DNA from: Mycoplana azooxidifex
GTDB lineage: Bacteria > Pseudomonadota > Alphaproteobacteria > Rhizobiales > Rhizobiaceae
Assembly: GCF_014196765.1 (NCBI RefSeq)
Contig: NZ_JACIEE010000003.1
Location: forward strand, 62,001 to 126,000
Length of the DNA: 64,000 bases
Direction of reading: 5' to 3'
The notes beneath the pieces were generated by a model, which did not search any database, had not been told where the DNA came from, and saw nothing but the letters and a program-made list of their open reading frames with translations. Within the stretch, counting starts at the first letter, position 1, and each line of letters begins with the position of its first letter. A program made the translations under genes and the position numbers. Shown here piece by piece: positions 1-8,247 of the stretch.

Positions 1-672
1 AAATTGCCCGGCACCGGCAAGGACACCCGTGCCGACGATCAGCGCAAGCTCGGCCAGGCCCAGCGGCGTCCAGAGGAAAGGCAATGCGATGCCGGTGAAG
101 AGCATCAGGAAGGTGCTGGAGATCAGCATCTGCACCAAGGTGCTTTCCTCCAGCGCCGTCTTGCGCAGCAGGATGGTGGCGATCCCCCAGAAGAAAGCCG
201 CCTGCAGGGCGAGATAGACCGGCAGCGAGAGGCTGAACCCCTGGCCGAAGACATCGCAGGCGATCAGCACGCCGACGAAACCCGTCAATACCGCGATCCA
301 CCTGCTCGGCGGCACGGTCTCGCCGAGAACCGGCATGGCCAGCACCGTGACGACGATCGGCGCCGCATAGTAGAGGGTCGTGAGCTGCGCCAGCCCGAGA
401 TCGCGCGCCGCGGTGTAGTAGGAGAGCCAGGCGGCAAGGAGAAGCAGCGTTCGCAGCAGCATCGGTCGGAGGATGGGCGAGCAGGAGGCGCGGCGCAGGG
501 CCGGCCCGCGGCCGATCGCGGCACAGATCGCAACAATGGTCAGGCTGCGGATGAACAGCACCTGGCACACCGGCAGGGCTGCGACCAGCCATTTGACGGA
601 AGCATCCTGGAGCGAGAACAGAAAGAACGAGAACGACGTCAGCAGAATGCCGATGAGGGTACGGGTTTGCAC
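1..672 (-). CDS. EamA/DMT-family transporter, C-terminus beyond window
   Basis: Inner-membrane drug/metabolite transporter of the EamA (DMT) superfamily; the substrate cannot be told from sequence. The open frame runs off the left edge, so about 224 codons are visible. It starts with a run of hydrophobic helices (ILLTSFSFFLFSLQDASVKW and onward) and contains the DMT-typical stretch LTTLYYAAPIVVTVLA followed by GETV, the end of the first EamA repeat, with the second repeat beginning downstream. The GTG at 672 is the most likely start; in-frame GTG codons lie a little upstream. A second, complete DMT gene sits 1 kb away on the other strand but is clearly divergent in sequence. Confidence 0.85.
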   Translation of the reverse strand, partial: MQTRTLIGILLTSFSFFLFSLQDASVKWLVAALPVCQVLFIRSLTIVAICAAIGRGPALRRASCSPILRPMLLRTLLLLAAWLSYYTAARDLGLAQLTTLYYAAPIVVTVLAMPVLGETVPPSRWIAVLTGFVGVLIACDVFGQGFSLSLPVYLALQAAFFWGIATILLRKTALEESTLVQMLISSTFLMLFTGIALPFLWTPLGLAELALIVGTGVLAGAGQF

Positions 673-1073
673 GGCCGGGGACTCCGGGTGCAGGAGTTGC
701 ACCCGCACCTTTGATAGCGCCAGCCACGCCGTTGCGAAAGGGGGACGGGCAACGATCTCCGGGATGCGGCCCTCCCCCGCAGCCACCCGTTCTGAAGAGC
801 CTGTTACACAGGAAACAGCGCCAATCGACAATTTCTGAAAATATTCCTTCATAAAAATTAGCTATCGCGAATAAACATCGCGACAGCGACGTTGAAGGCA
901 CATGCGGACTGCCTGGCAGCCGCAATCTACGCGCCAGATGCGAGACGAATGAAACGAGTGCGTCCCTTGGGGACGTCACGCGAATGCGGGAATTCATGAT
1001 CGAAGAACAGGGATAGTCCGCCAGTGCCGTGCTCCTGCGCGACACGCACGCGAAAGGCGGCAGGAGAACGGAC
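673..1073. other. gene-free intergenic stretch
   Basis: No convincing coding region. It holds the upstream regions of the left DMT gene (minus) and of the small membrane protein (plus). Visible structure: a 13-bp palindrome CCTGT-TAC-ACAGG at 800-812, and a direct repeat of ATCGCGA at 864-870 and 877-883 inside an AT-rich segment (about 830-880). Either could be an operator, but nothing ties them to a regulator. Confidence 0.4.
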
Positions 1074-1508
1074 ATGACGAACGAATCCAGAAAGGACGCA
1101 TACGACGCAAGGGCAGCGCTTGTCAGCGGGCTCCTGCTTGCCGCGATCGTCACGGTCAGCGGCGGCTTCACCATTCTTTCGGCGCATCCGGGCGCGTTCG
1201 GCGACCGCGTGGCCGCCGGCAAGGTGAGCCTGACGGAAATCCGCCGCGAGGCCTATTGCGCCGATGCCGTCAAGCGGCTGGCGCCGGGCGCGGTGAACAT
1301 CCAGCTTGCCGAAAGCCCGGATGCGAACACGCGCATCATCCGCTTCGGCCCGGACGGCGCCAACATCGCGCGCTGCGAGTTCCTGGCGGAGGCGCAGACG
1401 GGCGACCTGCGCATGGGCAAGATGAGCGTCAACCAGAAGCGCCTCCACCGGCAGGTGATCGACGCCATAAACATGCGCATCGACGTGCTCGAATACCGCC
1501 GCGGCTGA
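1074..1508 (+). CDS. hypothetical single-pass membrane or secreted protein
   Basis: Not recognised as a named family. The product is 144 residues with one hydrophobic segment near residues 16-36 (ALVSGLLLAAIVTVSGGFTI), which fits an N-terminal anchor or uncleaved signal, followed by a mostly polar domain of about 100 residues with two cysteines. The ATG at 1074 is preferred over the upstream ATG at 1029 because AGGAG lies seven bases before it. A long antisense frame covers the same DNA (927-1541 minus), but it has no ribosome site and looks like a composition shadow. It is an isolated gene, with 165 bp to the next. Confidence 0.55.
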   Translation: MTNESRKDAYDARAALVSGLLLAAIVTVSGGFTILSAHPGAFGDRVAAGKVSLTEIRREAYCADAVKRLAPGAVNIQLAESPDANTRIIRFGPDGANIARCEFLAEAQTGDLRMGKMSVNQKRLHRQVIDAINMRIDVLEYRRG

Positions 1509-1593
1509 CCAGGCCCGGGCGGTCACCCCGCCCGGGCGCAATGCCGCAATGCTGCAATGCGCAAATGTGCATGCAAATCAGCCCGCCGCGGTA

Positions 1594-1671
1594 TAATACC
1601 AATCTGCGCCTCGCCGGATGACCGCAGACGATCCCACGCAATCGGTCAATATCAGCGCAAGGCTGGTATTA
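1594..1671. repeat. 78-bp element bounded by inverted repeats
   Basis: The segment begins TAATACCA and ends TGGTATTA, a perfect 8-bp inverted repeat, with GCGC blocks just inside each arm. It ends eight bases before the DMT start codon at 1679. The shape (short, terminal inverted repeats, no coding) fits a small palindromic or MITE-like element or a regulatory hairpin. No second copy is seen in this window, so mobility is inference only. Confidence 0.35.
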
Positions 1672-1678
1672 GGCGGAA

Positions 1679-2569
1679 ATGGACTCCAAACGCACCGGAT
1701 ATATCTTCACGCTCCTGGCCATCGCCATCTTCGCGGTCCAGGACGGCATATCGAAGCATCTCGGGGGGCTCTACCCTCCCGTCTTCATCACGATGATCCG
1801 CTTCTGGGCATTCGGTGCGTTCGTCATCCTGATGGCGTCCCGGTCCAGGGGCGGCCTGCGCGCGGCAGCGGCGACGAAGCGACCGCTCCTGCAAGTCGCG
1901 CGCGGCACGCTGCTGGCCGTGCAGATCATCGTCACCATCAATTCCTTCACACTGGTGGGGCTCGCCCATAGCCAGGCCATTTTCGCCGCGACGCCGCTGA
2001 TCGTGGCGCTCCTGTCCGTTCCGCTTCTCGGCGAAAAGGTGGGCTGGCGCCGGTGGAGTGCGATCCTGCTCGGGCTTTGCGGCGTGATTGTCATTCTCGA
2101 GCCCGGCGCGGACGGCATCGACCCCATGCTGATCGTTCCGCTCGCATGTGCGGTGCTCTTTGCCTTCTACGTGATCGCCACCCGCCTCGTCAGCCACGAC
2201 GATTCCGCATCGACGAGCTTCTTCTACACCGGCGTGGCAGGTGCAGTGGTGCTTTCCTTCACCGCTCCCTTCTACTGGACATCGCTCGAACCCGTCGACT
2301 GGATATGGATGGCGCTCCTGTGTTCGACCGGCATCTCCAGCCACTATTTCCTCATCCGCGCCTACGACCTGCTCGATGCGGCCGCCGTCCAGCCGCTGAC
2401 CTACCTCCAGCTCGTGCTCGCAGCCCTGATCGGCACCACGCTCTTCGACGAGCAGCTGACGCTGAACATGCTGATCGGGTCGGTGATCGTCGTCGGGGCC
2501 GGCATCTTCACGATCTGGCGCGAAAGCGTGGTCGCTCGACGCAGGGCGGGGATGACGGACGAGGCGTAG
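1679..2569 (+). CDS. EamA/DMT-family transporter
   Basis: Complete 296-residue drug/metabolite transporter with two EamA repeats and about ten hydrophobic helices. The first repeat ends in LAHSQAIFAATPLIVALLSV then GEKVGWRRW, and the second in QPLTYLQLVLAALIGTTLFDEQ, both characteristic of the family. It starts with ATG at 1679, just after the inverted-repeat element. The substrate is unknown; relatives export amino acids, purines or small metabolites. It stands alone, with a weak terminator-like AT hairpin directly after the stop. Confidence 0.88.
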   Translation: MDSKRTGYIFTLLAIAIFAVQDGISKHLGGLYPPVFITMIRFWAFGAFVILMASRSRGGLRAAAATKRPLLQVARGTLLAVQIIVTINSFTLVGLAHSQAIFAATPLIVALLSVPLLGEKVGWRRWSAILLGLCGVIVILEPGADGIDPMLIVPLACAVLFAFYVIATRLVSHDDSASTSFFYTGVAGAVVLSFTAPFYWTSLEPVDWIWMALLCSTGISSHYFLIRAYDLLDAAAVQPLTYLQLVLAALIGTTLFDEQLTLNMLIGSVIVVGAGIFTIWRESVVARRRAGMTDEA

Positions 2570-2592
2570 AAAGGATTATATTCCTTTTTTCT
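2570..2592 (+). terminator. weak hairpin plus T-run after the DMT gene
   Basis: AAAGGA (2570-2575) can pair with TCCTTT (2582-2587) around a six-base loop and is followed by more T residues. The stem is short and AT-rich, so it is at best a weak intrinsic terminator. Confidence 0.4.
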
Positions 2593-2667
2593 TTACTGGC
2601 GTCGGCCGTTTCGCTATGCTCCCGGCATCCGACAGACACAGCCGGGCCGCGGACCAGGAAGAAAGAG

Positions 2668-3324
2668 ATGTTTTCCCACGACAGGATCTGGGCGGCGATC
2701 GATGCCCTTGCAGAGCGCCACCGGCTTTCCCCTTCGGGACTTGCCCGGCGGGCCGGGCTCGATCCGACTTCGTTCAACAAGTCCAAGCGGCTGGGCACCG
2801 ACGGGCGCCTGCGCTGGCCCTCGACGGAATCGATCGCCAAGGTCCTCGACGCGACGGGAACGACAATCGACGAATTCATCGGCCTGCAGACCAACGGTGG
2901 CGGGCTGCCGCATGGCTCCTTTCCGCCGCAGCCCGGGTCGATCCCGCTGCTCGGCTTCGCCCAGGCCGGCGCCGGCGGCTTCTTCGACGACGGTGGCTTT
3001 CCGGCCGGCCAGGGCTGGGACGTCGTCGAATTCCCGACCTCGCCCGAGCGCAAGCAGGGCGTCTATGCGCTCGAAGTCCAGGGCGACAGCATGATGCCGC
3101 TCTATCGCGACGGCGACATGCTGATCGTCGAGCCGGGTGCCCAGGTGCGCCGCGGCGACCGCGTCGTCGTCAGGACGAACGGCGGCGAGGTGATGGCAAA
3201 GGTGCTGCACCGGCTGACGCCGCGCTCGATCGAGCTCCTGTCGCTCAATCCCGAACATCCCAACCGCACCTTCGACATCCAGGAGATCGACTGGATCGCA
3301 CGGATCATCTGGGCGAGCCAGTGA
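2668..3324 (+). CDS. helix-turn-helix regulator with LexA-like S24 domain
   Basis: Predicted cytoplasmic transcriptional regulator of 218 residues: an N-terminal helix-turn-helix (about 1-70) and a C-terminal peptidase-S24/LexA-like domain (about 92-215). The Ser-Lys dyad of self-cleaving repressors appears present: Ser141 in QGDSMMP and Lys178 in EVMAKVL. An Ala-Gly pair at about 100-101 sits in the linker where LexA/CI proteins are cut. GAAAGAG precedes the ATG at 2668. It is followed at short spacing by a nuclease-like gene and a TerB gene. No phage genes surround it, so it is probably a host stress or metabolic regulator rather than a prophage repressor. Confidence 0.8.
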   Translation: MFSHDRIWAAIDALAERHRLSPSGLARRAGLDPTSFNKSKRLGTDGRLRWPSTESIAKVLDATGTTIDEFIGLQTNGGGLPHGSFPPQPGSIPLLGFAQAGAGGFFDDGGFPAGQGWDVVEFPTSPERKQGVYALEVQGDSMMPLYRDGDMLIVEPGAQVRRGDRVVVRTNGGEVMAKVLHRLTPRSIELLSLNPEHPNRTFDIQEIDWIARIIWASQ

Positions 3325-3340
3325 AGCGGGAGATTTCCTC

Positions 3341-4180
3341 TTGAACACCTTTGCAACAGCCTCCGCGAACCGTGCCCTCTTCGGCGGCATCGGCTGTGTC
3401 GCGCTGACAGCGCTCCTCGTTGCGATCGGCGCGGGCCAGATCCGCAGCCGCGAGGCGGCAGGCGGGCAGGACTTCACCCTCGAGGTCCCCGATGCCAGCC
3501 TGTTTCCGGCGGAAGGAGGTCAGGACGATATTCCCATGCCCGCCCCCTCCGGCGAAAATGCAGCCCCGGGGAACGTAACCGCCCCGCAGACGCCGGCCCC
3601 GGAACAGGGCGCCGTCACGACCGGAAGCGGCGCGGGGGGCGAAGCCGGGCCGAGGCCGTCGCCAGAGCCCCAGGTGCTGCCCGCACAGCCGACGCCGCGG
3701 TTCAACGCCGAAACCGTGACTGTCGCCGAGCCGCCGGTTTCGTTCGCCCGCCCGATTGTGCTGGCGGCCGGGCGCTTCAGCATCGCCGGAAAGGTGCTGG
3801 AACTCGAAGGCATCCTTCCCGTCCCGGTCACCCGCCAGTGCCAGGACAGCGCCGGCGAAGGCTGGCCGTGCGGGCGGATGGCGCGCACCGCCTTCGCCAA
3901 TCTCGTACGCGGGCGGACGATCGACTGCGCCGTGCCCGCCAAGCAATGGAGCGGCACGGCGACGGCGCGCTGTACGGTGGCGGGAAAGGACCTTTCGCAA
4001 TGGCTTGCCGAGAACGGCTGGGCGGAGACCGCACCCGGATCGCCGTTCGAGGAGGCGGCTGATGCCGCGCGGCAGGCCGGGCTCGGCCTCAACAGCCCGA
4101 ACCCGCGCGGAAACGCGTCACGACCGCGCGACAGGTCGGCCCCCGTTCCGCCGGACCAGACCGCCCCGCAACAGCCCTGA
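3341..4180 (+). CDS. thermonuclease (SNase)-like secreted or anchored protein
   Basis: 279 residues starting at a TTG (3341) with GGGAG upstream. A hydrophobic segment near residues 14-30 suggests a signal or anchor. Residues about 45-125 are a Pro/Ala/Gly-rich linker. The C-terminal part (about 130-260) resembles the staphylococcal-nuclease fold seen in short rhizobial proteins (GRMARTAFANLVRGRTIDC, then W.GTATARC and DLSQWLAENGWA). Alphaproteobacterial members often lack part of the nuclease active site, so catalysis is not assured. The gene is 16 bp after the S24 regulator and 12 bp before a TerB gene, suggesting one transcript. Confidence 0.7.
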   Translation: MNTFATASANRALFGGIGCVALTALLVAIGAGQIRSREAAGGQDFTLEVPDASLFPAEGGQDDIPMPAPSGENAAPGNVTAPQTPAPEQGAVTTGSGAGGEAGPRPSPEPQVLPAQPTPRFNAETVTVAEPPVSFARPIVLAAGRFSIAGKVLELEGILPVPVTRQCQDSAGEGWPCGRMARTAFANLVRGRTIDCAVPAKQWSGTATARCTVAGKDLSQWLAENGWAETAPGSPFEEAADAARQAGLGLNSPNPRGNASRPRDRSAPVPPDQTAPQQP

Positions 4181-4192
4181 AGAAAGATTGCC

Positions 4193-4606
4193 ATGACCGG
4201 TCCCCACGAGCCACAGGAAGCCCTCATCCACGTGATGGTGATGATGTCGGCCGTCGACAATGCGATGACGGATGCAGAGCTGGCCCGCATCGGCCGCCTG
4301 GCGCGGTCGCTGCCGGTGTTCGACGGCTTCGACGATTCGCTCATCGTCCTGCTCGCCCAGGAATGCGCGGCGATGCTCTCGGCGCCCGAGGGGCTCGACG
4401 TCGCGCTCGAGGTCATCCGCGATCGCCTGCCAGCCCAGTTTGCCGACACAGCCTATGCGCTGGCCGTCGAGATCGCCGCCGCCGACCACAGGATCCGCAA
4501 CGAGGAGATCCGCCTTTTGCAACTGTTGCGCGACCGGCTGGGCCTGGACAAGCTGACTTGTGCTGCGATCGAGCGCGCAGCCATTGCCCGGTTCCGCCGG
4601 CTCTGA
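4193..4606 (+). CDS. TerB-family (tellurite resistance-like) protein
   Basis: Small soluble all-helical protein of 137 residues. The pattern VMVMMSAVDNAMTDAELARIGRL and the later IAAADHRIRNEEIRLL are the two paired acidic, metal-binding-like helices of the TerB fold. In this family the name refers to homology with plasmid tellurite genes; chromosomal copies usually have no proven role. The ATG at 4193 has an AGAAAG site upstream. It is the last gene of the regulator/nuclease/TerB cluster and converges on the solute-binding gene that ends at 4668. Confidence 0.78.
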   Translation: MTGPHEPQEALIHVMVMMSAVDNAMTDAELARIGRLARSLPVFDGFDDSLIVLLAQECAAMLSAPEGLDVALEVIRDRLPAQFADTAYALAVEIAAADHRIRNEEIRLLQLLRDRLGLDKLTCAAIERAAIARFRRL

Positions 4607-4667
4607 CCAGCCCGCGAGCCGCCGTCTGCGACCGTTCGTCGGGCAGGCGAGACCAGCGCGCGACTGT

Positions 4668-5528
4668 TCAGTAGATGTCGACCGGGAAATAGCGCAGGTA
4701 GATTTCCCCCAGCCGCCCGCTTCGGGCGAGCGATAGCAATGCATGGTCGATCGCGCCGCCGATCGCAGGCTCGTCCTTGCGGGTCATGATCGTTAGCCCC
4801 TCCCCGAGGAAGGCTTCCGAGACATAGGCGCCCGGCAGCAGCCTGCAGCAGCTTGCCGCCTGCGGGCCGACCGTCCAGAACGCGAACTGCATCCCGTCGC
4901 CGAACACCGCGTCGACCTTGCCCTCCTTCAGGGCAAGCATCGCTGCGGCCTGGGTCTCGAACGGCACCGGGCGTTGCGCGGGGAAATAGGCCGCGCGCAT
5001 GGCCTCATGCACGCTGCCACGGACGACGCCGACCGCACGGCCGTCGAGCGCGGCAACGGCCTTCACCTGCCCGTCGGAGCGGGTCATGAAACGCGCGGGC
5101 AGTCGCAGGTAGGGCCGGGAAAAGACGAAGTCGCGCCGCAGGCCGGCCGTCACCGCGACCCCCGCCACGACCGCCTCGCCGGCATCCTTCTCGAGGTTTT
5201 CGCGCAGTTCTGCGAAGGGCAGCGCCTGTATCTGGCACTTCGCCGCCAGTTCCAGCTCCCGGCAGATCTCGCGCACGAGGTCGACGTTGAAGCCGGCCAG
5301 CTTTCCCGTCTGGTCGATGAAATTGAACGGCGGGAAATCGACCGTCGTCAGGAACCGTAGCCGCGGCACACCGGACAGGTCCGGCTTGGCAATCCGCTCC
5401 CGGCTGTCGAAGCTCGTCGGCAGGCCGCCGGGCGCGCCCGGCTCAGCGGCCGCGGCCGCACAACCCATTGACACGCATAGCGCGAGCGCTGCGAAAATTT
5501 CGCTTGCAGATTTTTTTAGTTGCCGCAT
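4668..5528 (-). CDS. family 3 periplasmic solute-binding protein
   Basis: 286-residue exported protein with a signal peptide (MRQLKK then a hydrophobic run to about residue 27). It has an amino-acid-type SBP_bac_3 domain: RFLTTVDFPPFNFIDQTGKL leads into GFNVDLVREI, and FSRPYLRLPARF and VGVVRGS follow at the expected spacing. The ATG at 5528 directly precedes the signal peptide, so the longer frame upstream is not used. No permease or ATPase gene is nearby. It is divergent from the large glycosyltransferase with only 36 bp between starts, so the pair probably shares a control region and the protein may be a sensor or orphan binding protein. Confidence 0.82.
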   Translation of the reverse strand: MRQLKKSASEIFAALALCVSMGCAAAAAEPGAPGGLPTSFDSRERIAKPDLSGVPRLRFLTTVDFPPFNFIDQTGKLAGFNVDLVREICRELELAAKCQIQALPFAELRENLEKDAGEAVVAGVAVTAGLRRDFVFSRPYLRLPARFMTRSDGQVKAVAALDGRAVGVVRGSVHEAMRAAYFPAQRPVPFETQAAAMLALKEGKVDAVFGDGMQFAFWTVGPQAASCCRLLPGAYVSEAFLGEGLTIMTRKDEPAIGGAIDHALLSLARSGRLGEIYLRYFPVDIY

Positions 5529-5564
5529 AAATATCAACTTGGGGTTTAGAGGGGACGCCGCTAC

Positions 5565-7538
5565 ATGACGAGCGGCGCTGGCCGCATGCGACTGGCAGAC
5601 TATCCCGATCAAAGATCCATTTCCACCGCAATCCCGGTTGCCGTGGATGGGCCTGCGGCGCGGCCAGAAACGCCGGCGCTCCGTCCCGAACTCTTCGACG
5701 AGGCGAGGCTGCTGCGGCGGCTCGGCTTCGGCAAGCCGCTGATATCGGAGCTCTTGCTCAAGGCGACGGTGAACCGCACGAGCCTGGAGGCCGAACTGAT
5801 CGCCTCCGGCCCGGTCCGCAGCGACATCTACTACGAGGCGCTTGCGGAAATGCTCGGCCTGGCGTTTCTGCCCCGGATCGACGCCGGCCGCGTCGTCGAC
5901 ATGGAGGGACTGGACAGCCAGTTGCTGCAGCCGCAGATGGTGCGGCTGTCTTCCGGCACGAGACCTCCGGTCACCGCGATCGTGCCGACGGCCGGACGAA
6001 TGGAGCATCTTCAGGCAACCCTTTCAAGGCAACCGGCGCTGCGCGCGGCGCTGGCGGTGACCACGCCGCGGGCCATGCGGGAGGCCGTGTGGCAGACCGG
6101 CGCGACGCGACGGGTGCGCGAGGCCACGGCGAGCCTGTTCGAGACCGCACCGGAATTCAGCGCCCGCGTGACGTTCTGGGGGCGGCAGGGCTTCTATACC
6201 GGCGCTGCCATCTGTGCTGCGCTCTTTACCGCCATGCTGGCGCCGGAAATCGCCGTCCTGGCCCTGCACCTCGTCCTCAGCACGCTCTTCGTCGCAGCCC
6301 TCGTCATCCGGCTCACCGCACTCTTCGGTACGGAGGCGAAGGGCACGGCACACCCTGCCCTGCTGCCGACCGGGCCGAGGCCGGTCTATTCGGTGTTCGT
6401 CGCGCTCTACCGCGAGGCGGAGGTCGTCCCGCAACTCGTCAGCCATCTCGATCGGCTCGACTGGCCACGCTCTCGCCTCGACATCAAGCTGATCTGCGAG
6501 GGCGACGACGCCGGAACGCTCGCAGCGCTGCGAAAGCTGGACCTCGGGCCGCAGTACGAGATCGTCGAAGTACCGCCCGGCCGTCCCCGGACGAAGCCGC
6601 GAGCGCTGGCCTATGCCTTGCCGGCGGCCCGCGGCTCCTATCTCGCGGTCTACGACGCGGAGGACCGACCGCATCCCGGGCAGCTTGCCGAGGCCTGGGC
6701 CGGCTTCAGCGCGGCGCCGCCGGACCTCGCCTGCCTGCAGGCGCCGCTCGTCATCTCCAATGGGCGGGCTTCCTGGATCAGCGCGCTATTCTCGCTGGAA
6801 TATGCCGGTCTGTTCCGGCGCATTCTGCCGCTGCTGGCAGCGAGGTGCCTGCCGATGCCGCTCGGCGGCACGTCGAACCACTTTCGCACCGATGTTCTCA
6901 AGACCTGCGGCGGCTGGGATCCCTACAACGTCACCGAGGATGCCGACCTCGGCATGCGGCTGTACCGGATGGGCTACCGCTGCGCCACGTTGCGACTGCC
7001 GACGCTGGAGGACGCGCCGGAAGACGTCCGCGCCTGGCTCGGTCAGCGGACCCGCTGGTTCAAGGGCTGGCTGCAGACCTGGCTCGTGCTGATGCGCCGG
7101 CCGAGCCTGCTTCTGGGCGAAATGGGCCTGCTGCCGTTCGCCGCCTTCCAGGTGCTGATCGGCGGGCTCCTGCTCTCCGCGCTCGCCCATCCGCTCCTTC
7201 TCGCCTATGTCGTCCAGGTCATGGTCAGGATGGCCGCCGACGGCCCCTTCGTCGCCGGCCCGCTGGCCCTGTCGCTCTTTGCCGTCGACGTGGTGAACAT
7301 CTTCGGCAGCTATGCGGTCTTCATCGCGCTGGGCTGGGCGCCGATGCGCGCGCGGGAACGCAGGGCGATCGGCTGGCGCTGGGTTCTCGTCCCCGGCTAC
7401 TGGATGCTGATGTCGCTCGCCGCCTGGCGGGCCGTCGCCGAACTGCGCCGCGATCCCTTCTTCTGGAACAAGACCGCGCATCGGCCTACCGCGTCCGGCC
7501 CGCAGACTGGCGCCGGAACCTCTGTCCACGCCCCATAG
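5565..7538 (+). CDS. membrane glycosyltransferase family 2 with N-terminal MshEN/GspE-N-like domain
   Basis: 657-residue inner-membrane protein that would make or extend a cell-surface polysaccharide. Residues about 43-115 look like the MshEN/type II secretion E N-terminal domain (RLGFGKPLISELLL, then YYEALAEMLGLAFLP), a fold that can bind cyclic-di-GMP. Two helices at about 212-252 precede a GT2 catalytic domain (about 270-500) with the acidic motif YDAED (near 362), TEDADLG (near 457) and QRTRW (near 493). Further helices lie at about 512-630. The arrangement resembles NfrB-like enzymes with the MshEN part at the front instead of the rear. Substrate unknown. Confidence 0.82.
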   Translation: MTSGAGRMRLADYPDQRSISTAIPVAVDGPAARPETPALRPELFDEARLLRRLGFGKPLISELLLKATVNRTSLEAELIASGPVRSDIYYEALAEMLGLAFLPRIDAGRVVDMEGLDSQLLQPQMVRLSSGTRPPVTAIVPTAGRMEHLQATLSRQPALRAALAVTTPRAMREAVWQTGATRRVREATASLFETAPEFSARVTFWGRQGFYTGAAICAALFTAMLAPEIAVLALHLVLSTLFVAALVIRLTALFGTEAKGTAHPALLPTGPRPVYSVFVALYREAEVVPQLVSHLDRLDWPRSRLDIKLICEGDDAGTLAALRKLDLGPQYEIVEVPPGRPRTKPRALAYALPAARGSYLAVYDAEDRPHPGQLAEAWAGFSAAPPDLACLQAPLVISNGRASWISALFSLEYAGLFRRILPLLAARCLPMPLGGTSNHFRTDVLKTCGGWDPYNVTEDADLGMRLYRMGYRCATLRLPTLEDAPEDVRAWLGQRTRWFKGWLQTWLVLMRRPSLLLGEMGLLPFAAFQVLIGGLLLSALAHPLLLAYVVQVMVRMAADGPFVAGPLALSLFAVDVVNIFGSYAVFIALGWAPMRARERRAIGWRWVLVPGYWMLMSLAAWRAVAELRRDPFFWNKTAHRPTASGPQTGAGTSVHAP

Positions 7539-7640
7539 GGCCGGCGCCTACCTTCGGCAGCCGACAGCCGGCAAGGCCGGCTACGAAACAGCCCGTCTGA
7601 TCCCGGAACTCGGCAGGATTGGGCAGGATGAAAAAGAGGC

Positions 7641-7714
7641 TGGAGCGGGTAGCGGGAATCGAACCCGCGCGTTCAGCTTGGGAAGCTGACAGGCTACCAT
7701 TACATCATACCCGC
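7641..7714 (-). tRNA. tRNA-Gly (anticodon CCC)
   Basis: Reading the minus strand gives a full cloverleaf: acceptor stem GCGGGTA/TACCCGC, anticodon stem TCAGC/GCTGA closing the loop TTCCCAA (anticodon CCC), T-loop GGTTCGAATCC, and an encoded 3' CCA. The length is 74 nt. It lies just downstream of the convergent glycosyltransferase gene. Confidence 0.95.
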
Positions 7715-8004
7715 GAATGGCCTGCGCGAAGTCATCGGCGAGAATGCGGGACGTGTCAAGGGTTGGGGCAAGCGTCCTGGCATGCACACCAGATAAGATC
7801 GGACTGGGCCATGTGTCCATCTGCCGTCCGGCGGCGCGAGGTGGGCGGCCAACAGATTGGCGGGGGGCGAATGCTTGAGGCATGCAATACCACCTGCACC
7901 CGTTCCCGGCGATCGCCTGTCAGGCAGGGTGACGATCCGGATTGTGAGCGGATCAATTGCCTCGAGCTGTGGCAGGGGCTACTTCACGGACTTGACTGGC
8001 TCTC

Positions 8005-8247
8005 CTACTTATCCCCATTTCCTGCAATGTCGTCATCGCCACACGAAGCATAGTAGTCTTTTGCACTTTCGGCGATGCCCACGTTGCGGGCTGGCCAACA
8101 GCTTCTTTTCAGTTTCACCGGAACACCTTCGACATTGGAACCCACCTGGGATTCCAAGGTGCTCGGATGCGAGCGTTCGTCTGCAATTGCAGTACCGGCG
8201 AGAGATATCACTGCAGCCAACAGACCCATGCAAAAAAGGGCTTTCAT
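8005..8247 (-). CDS. small secreted hypothetical protein
   Basis: 80 residues. The N-terminus MKALFCMGLLAAVISLAGTAIADE is a clear signal peptide with an Ala-Ile-Ala cleavage site, leaving a mature protein of about 57 residues with two cysteines (KRSCWP and YASCGDD). An AGGTG lies upstream of the ATG. No family is recognised. It sits alone in a gene-poor, somewhat AT-richer stretch between tRNA-Gly and the glycosyltransferase pair; the 290 bp from 7715 to 8004 show nothing else. Confidence 0.5.
   Translation of the reverse strand: MKALFCMGLLAAVISLAGTAIADERSHPSTLESQVGSNVEGVPVKLKRSCWPARNVGIAESAKDYYASCGDDDIAGNGDK

Noticed and set aside
927-1541. Antisense reading frame of 204 residues over the 1074 gene
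   Set aside because: No ribosome site or recognisable domain; the plus-strand frame has a membrane helix and AGGAG before its start.
2668-3324. Prophage repressor
   Set aside because: No integrase or phage structural genes lie nearby; neighbours are a nuclease-like and a TerB gene.
7565-7582. Terminator after the glycosyltransferase (AGCCGGC-AAG-GCCGGCT)
   Set aside because: A short stem with no T-run on either side; not convincing as a terminator.
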